From assembly GCA_013398055.1 (NCBI GenBank), contig VZRS01000392.1:31817-95816 (forward strand): DNA of 64,000 nt, in the 5' to 3' direction. The notes under the pieces were generated by a model. That model worked only from the letters and a program-made list of their open reading frames with translations, ran no database searches and was not told where the DNA came from. Of this stretch, positions 56,401-64,000 are shown piece by piece. Made by a program: the position numbers and the translations under genes. This DNA comes from Ifrita kowaldi (taxonomy: Eukaryota; Chordata; Aves; Passeriformes; Cinclosomatidae). Position 1 is the stretch's first letter. Each line of letters starts with the position of its first letter.

Positions 56401-59400
56401 ATATGCAAAGTTGGGTAACTTAGCATTACCTTTTTCAGCCTGACATATAATTTGATACATGATCTTCCAGTACAAAATTACATTTCAATTTTTTAATACA
56501 GAACCCTGCTTCCTCATTTTTTGAACCAAACTTTATCTATTCTATCACTTTACGTCCCCCTTGATATTTTTGAAGTAGGAAACTGTATCTTATTTATTCC
56601 AAAATTTTGAAGGACAGAAATGGCACTAATTACAAAGACCAAGGAGGGAAAAAAAAATACAGGTTATACAATTCTTACTGCAATGGAAAACAGCATTGGT
56701 CCTCGGATGATCCACCAGATCCCCATGTGTTCATTTGTTCCCCAGCACCTGGAGAATAATTTAAATTATAATTATTTTCATAGAAATAAAAAAAGAATGC
56801 TCACATGTCTTGTATATCTATTTCAAAATGAACTTGATGAAGTTCGACTTTTTCAGGTGGCCCCCAAAAGAAGTGGAATAAAACTAGGAAGAGTTTCACC
56901 AACAACTCTAATTGCATTTATTCTGAAGATCTTTCCACATGAATGTTGATAAAGGTTTCCCTAGACCATAAAATTCAGAACTACCTGGCAAACTCAGTCT
57001 TTGAATCCACAAAACAACTGTACGTGACACCAAAAATTCATAATGAAATTCATCCGACTTAAATTATCTATCTGAAACTGGAGACTGGGAATGAGTAAAC
57101 CAGGAATTGTGACCATGCTTCCTGATCTGCTAAGGGAGGTGCATACTGCTCCCTTGAAGCTGCCTCTTCTTCTCCTGCTTTAACCTTCTAATTTGTCCCG
57201 TGCATGTCTCCTCTTGCTGATTAGCCTGAGGTTCTGTAGCATCTTGGCTTGTCATTTACAATTTAGATGACATCTGTAACTCTGTAAGACCATAGTTATG
57301 CATTGCATGTTGCTTATTATCCACATTGGCATTCCAAACAGAATTCCCAAAAAACCACAAAAAATCAGAGGAGAGCAGAAGATACCATACCCAAACCACA
57401 GGGTTTCTGTGATGTCACCAACAGCATCACTGAAGACCAGGAACTGATGCTTACTAGTGCATGTTACTGTCACTGATGCCCTCACCAAACACCAACTTTC
57501 AGTGACTATCAGGTTTTGTCATTTTCCTCCATTACAATTTTTTTTTTTTTTTGCAAAGTGGCAGTGAGTTCTAATTAAACTCAAAGTGCAGATGGTGTCC
57601 AAGGAAAGCACCGCTCTCCTTTTCTTACTGACAGGATGCTCTCCACAAAGATGCTGATGCACACAATTTGCTTCATGTGAATGGATGGACACTGGGTGCA
57701 ATAGCTTTCACAGTGAAAGTTCATTCTGCTCCTTGCTTTATGCATCAGTAACTCTGAGAATTCCTAGAAGTAGTTTGATGTAAGAGTACTAAAGGGAACC
57801 TTGAAAATACAACAAGTATCAACAGGAGCTGGATAATCTTACAATTTGCTGGTCAGTTCTTGTGTCAGGTACTGCCCAGGGCTTTCAGCTAAGCAAACAG
57901 AAATCCAGTTTTCCAAGGCAGCTTTTATTTAGTAACTTACCCCGTGTTCTCCAGTTTGGATCTGCTTATTCCCCAAGGGCCCACGAACAGGATTGGAACA
58001 ACTGAAAAGGAAAGAAGAGTCAATCCCAGCCAAGCTTGTACAAGTGTGTGGTGCAAAGATTTGCGCTTTTCAGTCTTCTATTTAGAATTCCACAAAAACC
58101 AACTTCATCCTGGCTTTCCCTATTTGTAGCTCAAATACAAAACGACGTTTCATGGTGTAGTTGAATCTTGCATTTTCAGACTGACAAATACATTGACACA
58201 CAAACACACTGCTGATCTGCTGAAATCTTCCAAATTTCTGACCCTGAGAATTCGAGCTAATTGGCTCACGAGGCCTCACAGAGAACCTCAGGCAGCAGTT
58301 GTTGAACCTGAAAGGAGTTTTCAGTGAAGGCGTGGAATGCTGCCTGGTTAATTAAAACAGCTGACAAAGGATTGTTGCCCTGGTCCCTTTCAAGGGAATC
58401 CCCATCCCCTTTTTGTTGCCCCCACCCCTTCCTGGAGATCACAGACTGCAGGCTGCCAATGTACCACTGCTGACAAATCTTCATTTACAACCACTGGCTT
58501 CAAAACTAACAAATAAAACAGAATTCTGATTTTTTTCTCTTCTTTACAAAATATCCTCCACTGACGCAGCAAAGCACCACATAATCAGCACTTGGAAACA
58601 GGTACAGACTTACCCCATCCTATCACAATGTATGTCTGCAGCAGTCGTCTTTCAGAGAGTACCACAGTGATCAATAATGTGTGCAGATAAATTCCTTCTA
58701 CTAATAGCCAGAAGTAATTTGCCCCAACAAAGTAATGCATGAAAAACTGGGCAGTCCTGCAAATGATTACAATCTGTGGGAAAGAGAGACCAGGAATCAC
58801 TGTAAATATAGATGTCGTGGTCTGCTTGTGAGAAGTTTTACTGATGAGCTATTAAAATAATAGTCGTCATTAACATCTTGCAGATAATCTTCCTTGTTGA
58901 CATGGGTAAGCTCTATTCCTACAACATCAAGCAAGAATTATTTACTCACAGTTGTCACAAATGAGATGTTGTTAAATAAGTGCCAAAAAAATGCAGAGAT
59001 TTCTTTCTAAAAGCTACAGGGTGTGAATTGTCTTGCTTAAGTGGCTGTTTCTAAATATTACAATCAATTAATATGTTCTTTCTATACGAGTCTTCACATA
59101 AAATAAATCTATTACAATCAGGATTTCATCTTGATTACCCCAACTTTTATCAACAACATTTCAGCACCCAAAGCTCAAGTAACAAACACCTCAAAACTTG
59201 ATGCTGTAGGGCAAACTTCCAAAACTGCAACTCTTAAAACCACTAGAAGCACACATTTACTATTAGCTATGAACTAACACATCACCTCTGGACTGAGGTA
59301 TAATATCCATCCAGTTTCATCATTTGGTCTTTTTGAGTAAATCTTGTAGTAGACGGTGTCTTTTATAAGAACCGCTGCAGCACGCAAGATAAAAGATGCA

Positions 59401-62362
59401 AATAAATTCATATGGATGTAGTTTCTTGTGCAATGAAGTTTTCTGTGGGAGAAAAAAAATAATGTATGAATCCTCTGGAATATATCTAATCTGCAGAAAT
59501 AAGATTTTTAAAAATCAACAAAAACGCAGCAAAGCAACTGTTGTGTTCATATTGTTGCCATCAATGGATTTTGCTTGGAAATTGCATTTTATTGTTCATT
59601 AGAAAAATACGAGTTATTTACATGGAATCAACAGAACGGTTTGGGCTGGAAAGGATCTTAAAGCCCATCTCATTCTATCCCCCTGCCATGGGCAGGGACA
59701 CCTTCCACCAGACCAGGTTGCTCCAAGGCCCATCCAACCTGGCCTTGGACACGTCCAGGAATGGGGCAGTTTCTCCCCATGACCTGTGCCAGGGCCTCAC
59801 AGTAAGGAATTTCTCCTAATATCTGATCTAGGCCTACCATCTTCAGCTTAAAGCCACTCCCCCTTGTCCTATCACTCCGTGCCCTTGTCCAAAGCTCATT
59901 CACAGCTGTTTTGTAGCCCCTTCAGGTACTGGAAGGCTGGAAGGTACTGGAATATTGGAAACTAAATAATGACTTCAATTTCCTAAAAAGAAGAATACGA
60001 GGGCAGGACTCTGCACTTTTAAAATGCATGTGAATTTATACCAACCTGAGTAAAGAAAGTATAAGCAGAGCCAATACCAGTGAGACGAGAGAAAAGTAAT
60101 ATCCTATAGTGTATAACAGCTGCAGTGTGGTAAGTAGTTTATGTTCTTCTTCCTGGGAACAAAGAAGAAAAATATGTTATGTAGGCAGGGGGACAGAGCA
60201 GAAACACAGCTCAGAAACTTCGGGGTTCACCTTCTTTGAGCTGCAAGGAGCCGGGGGAGGATTCTGATCCCTGCTCTCTGCACTGCCTTTCGAAATCGGG
60301 GTCTGACAAAGACACTTGCACCCAGCCTTAGTTTCTTCTTAAATACAAAGGCACTCCCAGACTTCTCCTCCACAAACAGCATTTGTAGTCCAAATCACAG
60401 CTAATCATTGCCATGATTCCACGCACCAAAGGGATCCTGGTGGGTTCACAGCTGCAGAGATCCACGCAGAGATCCTGCACACACAAGTGCCCTGCTGCGT
60501 GTGTGGCCTGGAGACAGAGCTACTGATCAGCTGTGTCTGTACAAATTTGGGAGCCAGCTCTGTCTAGAGGTATTGAAACAGACTGACTTCCGTCTTCAGT
60601 TCAAAGAAAAAAAAATTATTAAATTAGAGGTGTCTTGAATGCCCCTGAATGACAAATAGGACCTCAGAGGAGGAAGGGAACCACTCACACTTTCACAGAT
60701 GATCACAGAACATCCTGACTTGAAAGGTACCCACAAGGATTGTTGAAGTCCAACTCCTGGCCCTGCACCAATTTCCTTTCAATTTCCCTAATTTAACACT
60801 TCTTCTTCCTAAGTTTTTTTCTATTTTAGCTGCTTATGTCCACCTCTCATCTAGTCACACTTCTGGCCCAAGGAAAGCATCTCTGAAGAAGGAATGTGAG
60901 ATACAGGATATGGGACTTTCATAATCCATATTTGGCCTACAGAGTTTTTCTTGGAACCTCTGTCTTTTCCTCAGTGAGTTTGCTGTTTTTCTTGTTCTGC
61001 TACTCAGCACCGGGGACTTCAGCGCTGTCTTCCTGCCAGTAGTTTTCTCTAATAATTTTATGCTAGTGAGCCATGCCTCTCTTGAAGAGGGTGAAAGGGC
61101 CCAGGGAAAGCAGTGTGGGTGCAGGAGATTCCCAGCCATCAGTCACTCTGTTCCATGGAAACATTCCAGCAGGCAAGAGCCCTGTAAAAAGCTCGGGTTA
61201 TCACCTTGGCTGTTTCAATTTTGCAACATCAAAGCCCATGGAACCAAGCAGATTCCTCTGATGTGTGCAGACACCAGCTCTGGGTTATTTCTGACGTCTT
61301 GGGGGGTTTCCATTAAATAAAACAAACAGGTACAAAACCACCTTTGGTGTTGGTAGGAAAGCTAGTTAAAGCTTTCAAAGAAATTGTCTGCTGTCACACA
61401 AGATGAAATAATATGTCTTGCAGAAACAAATTTTCTATCCAAATGGATATAGAATAGTCAAGAAACCCTGGAAAACACTCGGAACTCACGAATATTTATT
61501 GCATTTGAAAGTTTGGGAATTCATGTGCTTACTATATAAAGAGCTTAGTAAAAACATAGTAATACATAGAGGTACTGAGCTAATGATGTTTCATAACTAA
61601 TTAGTAAAGCAGTGTTACTTGCTCAAGTAAGAAACAGCACTCAGGCAGTATTAAAAGGTAAAAAGTAGTGATAACAGTGCTTACCTAAGAGACCTAATTT
61701 TGACATCTGCTAAGCTGAACTCCATGGCAAAAGAAGTTTGGCTGACAAAGTCCAGCCCCTGGGCTGGTGCAATATGAGAAATACAGGAAGGACGGCATTA
61801 GATTAGGGTGAATCCTCCAGTCTCTGACCAGCTAACTTTGAAATACCCAATTAACAGCTCGTTAAATGCTAAAAGGCTCATTAAATGCTGAAAGGATCAG
61901 AAGGGAGGTTGCCCGACTTTGATAGACTAAAGCGATTTGGGGAGATGCTGGGATGCTCCCTTGCTTGTCAAGTTGCAGACTTTTTCTATTTTATTAGGAG
62001 AAAATCAGCACAGGTGAACACTGGACTCCAAACAGAAAATAACCTGTGGCATGTAAAGCAGGAATCCCCTTCCTCAATATTTTCTCTTCTGCCTCTTATA
62101 AATAAATTAACAGCTTTCCAATTGGTAATTTAAATGAAATCTGAAGATCCTTTGCAGGTATTAAATGGAAATGTTTTGTCAGTTACTCAAGAAAGGTTTA
62201 AGAAGATTAAAGTATTAAGCGTAATATAAAACATACTTACATTTTTTTGGAAATGATTTTTCTCAGAACATTCTGAACTATCCCGCCAAATGTCTGTGGA
62301 ATTTTCCTTTGTTTGCCAAATCCCTTCATCCAAGCAGACTCTGTATACATGTCCTACACTTC
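50177..62362 (-). CDS. GLP2R: GLP2R (glucagon-like peptide 2 receptor), last 10 coding exons
   Basis: Joined on the - strand: 62362-62241, 60152-60046, 59442-59286, 58773-58614, 58001-57941, 56748-56679, 56231-56143, 55559-55421, 51512-51471, 50494-50177. All introns are GT-AG and phases are continuous over 1265 bases (about 421 residues). Seen: the end of a Cys-containing ectodomain with an NST sequon, seven hydrophobic helices, the conserved TM3 Cys and ECL2 Cys-Trp pair, and class B signatures (NYIHMNLF, FVGANYFWLLVEGIYLHTLL, STLVLIPLLGIHE, LYCFANGEV). The tail ends EESEI as in human GLP2R. Family knowledge: a Gs-coupled plasma membrane receptor for GLP-2 that supports gut mucosal growth. 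The assignment to GLP2R rather than GLP1R or GCGR rests on the tail and on GAS7 as neighbour. The 5' exons (signal peptide, first part of the ectodomain) were not found before 64000 and should lie beyond it. Confidence 0.96.
51471..51512 (-). CDS. GLP2R: GLP2R 42-base exon: end of TM7
   Basis: Acceptor tttcttgcag, donor gtaaga, 42 bases in phase 0. It encodes GFLVAVLYCFANGE. Class B receptor genes typically have a 42-base exon here. The residues YCF follow the family consensus, where human GLP2R has YGF as I recall. Confidence 0.95.
52675..52820. other. Extremely AT-rich tract in GLP2R intron
   Basis: About 145 bases of almost only A and T with repeated taatat, aaatattt and ttaatatt motifs, in the intron between the 42-base exon and the TM6 exon. 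No transposon end or gene recognised. Confidence 0.7.
54103..54142 (+). repeat. CR1 LINE 3' terminal remnant
   Basis: Only the terminal motif remains in sense orientation: acagtcccttccaaccca followed by atcccgtgatgctgtga. Confidence 0.6.
55421..55559 (-). CDS. GLP2R: GLP2R exon: TM6, ECL3, start of TM7
   Basis: Acceptor ctctttttaag, donor gtaagt, 139 bases. It encodes LARSTLVLIPLLGIHEFVFT, FITDEQVEGLSRHIRLFIQL and TMSSFH. The STLVLIPLLG and HE motifs are diagnostic for class B receptors. Confidence 0.97.
56143..56231 (-). CDS. GLP2R: GLP2R exon: TM5 and ICL3
   Basis: Acceptor tccttcaag, donor gtatgt, 89 bases. It encodes VNFGIFLKILRMLISKLKAQ then QMTFHDYKY, ending two bases into Arg. Confidence 0.95.
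56679..56748 (-). CDS. GLP2R: GLP2R exon: ECL2 and start of TM5
   Basis: Acceptor attctccag, donor gtaaga, 70 bases. It encodes CWGTNEHMGIWWIIRGPMLF then SIA. The first Cys is the partner of the TM3 Cys; WWIIRGP is typical of the GLP receptors. Confidence 0.95.
57941..58001 (-). CDS. GLP2R: GLP2R exon: TM4 end and start of ECL2
   Basis: Acceptor ccttttcag, donor gtaagt, 61 bases. It encodes VPILFVGPWGISRSKLENT plus split codons at both ends. The Pro-Trp-Gly of TM4 is conserved. Confidence 0.94.
58614..58773 (-). CDS. GLP2R: GLP2R exon: TM3, ICL2, start of TM4
   Basis: Acceptor tctttcccacag, donor gtaagt, 160 bases. It starts IVIICRTAQFF with the conserved TM3 Cys, followed by HYFVGANYFWLLVEGIYLHT and ERRLLQTYIVIGW. 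The frame is open upstream through the acceptor to an ATG, but that Met lies in the intron and is not used. Confidence 0.97.
59286..59442 (-). CDS. GLP2R: GLP2R exon: ICL1, TM2 and ECL1
   Basis: Acceptor tctcccacag, donor gtgatg, 157 bases. It encodes KLHCTRNYIHMNLFASFILR (class B TM2 signature), then AAAVLIKDTVYYKIYSKRPN and DETGWILYLSPE. Confidence 0.96.
59621..59938 (-). repeat. GLP2R: CR1 LINE 3' end inside GLP2R intron
   Basis: Antisense on the + strand, so it runs in the same direction as GLP2R: aacggtttgggctggaaagg, tgccatgggcagggacacct, cttgtcctatcactccgtgc. About 320 bases. Confidence 0.9.
60046..60152 (-). CDS. GLP2R: GLP2R exon: TM1
   Basis: Acceptor tgttcccag, donor gttggt, 107 bases. 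It encodes EEEHKLLTTLQLLYTIGYYF then SLVSLVLALLILSLL, the stalk and first membrane helix. It ends two bases into an Arg codon. Confidence 0.95.
60698..60775 (-). repeat. CR1-type 3' end, short
   Basis: Antisense fragment of another subfamily: gatcacagaacatcctgact, acccacaaggattgttgaag, tccaactcctggccctgcac. Confidence 0.65.
62241..62362 (-). CDS. GLP2R: GLP2R exon: C-terminal part of peptide-binding ectodomain
   Basis: Acceptor tactttcag, donor gtaagt (on - strand), 122 bases. It encodes SVGHVYRVCLDEGIWQTKEN then STDIWRDSSECSEKNHFQKN. The two Cys fit the last two of six conserved ectodomain cysteines; NST is a sequon at the site of NAT in human. Confidence 0.94.
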
Positions 62363-64000
62363 CTGAAAGTAAACAGAGTTTAAGTTTGAAAGGTCAAAAT
62401 AGAGATTTCATTTTTCATACACGTTTGAAAGATTTCCGCCTTATACCTCCTCAATAGAGTCCCCACCACCCGTACTCAAAAAAAGAAAAAAAAAAACCCT
62501 TTTCTATTGTCTTTATCAATGTATTTTTCATATTTACATGGGACAGAGTAGGAATGTAATCTAGCAGAAATAAATTCCCAGAATGTACCTGGTTTTTACA
62601 AGAAAACCCACATAGTACATCCAAAAGAAAAGCCTGCACCTTACTTTATTCATTTTTCCTCTTTAAGCTCATGAATGGGTAATTCATTGACCAGGTTGTG
62701 CAGTCAAAAGTGCACAAGGATTTGACTGGGGAATGATTTTTCTCTGTAACACCTGATGTTGCAGGCTGGTGTTTAATTTCTCTGCTCTGGGGCCCTTCCA
62801 GCAGGTGGGGTGAACTGAAGAAGTTTTCTTGGTTTTCACTGCATCGTCCTAGTTTATATTAATCAGGAATTAGCATCAGAGGAACGGTGTGGGGACCCTG
62901 GTTGGTGTTTGTTTGATGTTGTCCTTAACGGTTGCCATCCATTTATTTCTAGTCAGACCTGAGCTTTTTTGATCATTTTTGAGTTGAAAGTGTTTAAGGG
63001 TGGCAGCAACAACCAGAATATCCTGTTTTGCTCTGGGTAACTGGAGCTGAGAGAATTGCTCTGGGAGCAGTTTGTTGTGATGGAGCAGGAGCTCTGTGTG
63101 AATACCAGACACCGAGAAAAACCTTAAAGCATCCATGAAATGCGATCAGAAATCTTAGTTTTATAGAAGTTCAGACAGGAAAAAAAGAGTCCCCATTCCA
63201 CAGAGACAAGATGCTTTGGTTCATTACAGAGAGCTGGGTTTGTTCTAAATGGTTGGCAGAAGCAGTTTGGGAGACTAGATAGAAGCTTGGTCTCTTACTG
63301 CTCATCAGCATAAAAAAGGACAAATGATATTAAAGAACAAACCATGTGTGGCCTGGCCTGGAGAAAGCTGGGATGAGCAGTTGGTAGCAGTCTCCCATAA
63401 ATTAAAGGACTCAGGCAGAGCTGGTCCCTCCAAGTGGTATTAGAAAAGCAGCTAAGAAAGGCCTTTTAGCAGGATGCAGAAATGCTGGTCTGTGGCAGTG
63501 CCCTTTCATTTCTTCAGGAGAAAGGGAATGTTGTCTGGTCTTCAACAGTTTTGCTGCTGAAGATGTTTTTTTCCCCACCTTCCTGAGAGCCTCCCTGCTG
63601 CATTCCCTGCAGGAAAAGGCTGCTAGGAGGGCTGGTTTGTTCACCACACCACTTGCTGGGGGTGTGCTATAGCCCACTGGAGGGCTGACTGCTTGGAATG
63701 TCGCTGAGTTTGGCTCTTCCAGTTTTCTGGGAGAGAGCTTCGTGTCTGGGATCAGTGGGGACCCCAGAAGCTGAAGCTCAGAAGCTGAACCCTGAATCTA
63801 TTACTACGAATAAAGTCCTGGCAGGATGGTTACATGACCTGGCAAATGCTGCTTTACAGCAGACAATACAGAGCTGTGATGAGCACAGGTGAAGAAAAAG
63901 AGCAAATAAACATTGAAAAAGATTTTGTGCCTCAGTTCAGGAGCGGTAGAGTCGTGAGAGTCTTTCTCACTCATCCACTTTATCACTTTTACTGTGATAT
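62363..64000. other. GLP2R: GLP2R 5' intron, no further exon seen
   Basis: I looked on the - strand for the Cys-rich exon of the ectodomain (the Cys-Asn-Gly-Thr-Phe-Asp and Trp-Pro blocks of class B receptors) and did not find it, so the intron probably runs past the window edge. Confidence 0.55.

Noticed and set aside
58774..58800. Met start upstream of the TM3 exon of GLP2R
   Set aside because: The Met lies in the intron before a clean splice acceptor; class B receptors start with an ectodomain, and the upstream exons are present in phase.

Overview
This is vertebrate, very probably songbird (passerine), nuclear DNA. It carries many CR1 LINE 3' ends and two copies of a tRNA-Ile-derived SINE with a CR1-like tail, a SINE type I associate with passerines (TguSINE1-like). 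All coding sequence is split into short exons with GT-AG introns. Two protein-coding genes are supported, both partial at the window edges and pointing toward each other. No bacterial-style operon, CRISPR array or RNA gene is present. I did not find an undescribed biological system; the locus is a conserved synteny block, GAS7 next to GLP2R (human 17p13 arrangement).

Left part (about 1-44 kb, + strand): GAS7, which encodes an actin- and membrane-associated F-BAR protein. Twelve coding exons can be placed between 6935 and 36035. The first carries the second half of the WW domain, so the SH3 exons and the first half of the WW domain should lie upstream of the window. A CpG island at about 11.74-12.18 kb marks an internal promoter. 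An ATG at 11970 is in frame through the exon at 12021-12074, and this start gives a protein of exactly 336 codons, the length I recall for the short mammalian isoform a. After the stop at 36033-36035 there is probably a long 3' UTR (candidate poly(A) signals at 36839, 44193 and 46099) holding very old MIR-like and palindromic repeats.

Middle (about 44-50 kb): no gene detected. In human the recoverin gene RCVRN sits between GAS7 and GLP2R; I see no EF-hand exon here on either strand.

Right part (50177-62362, - strand): GLP2R, the class B G-protein-coupled receptor for glucagon-like peptide-2. Ten coding exons are placed, from the end of the ligand-binding ectodomain through all seven membrane helices to the C-terminal tail. 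All phases fit and all splice sites are canonical. The 5' exons (signal peptide and first part of the ectodomain) should lie beyond 64000.

The rest is intronic or intergenic DNA with CR1 fragments, microsatellites, a small minisatellite and AT-rich tracts. The long open frames elsewhere have no recognisable domain and are treated as chance.
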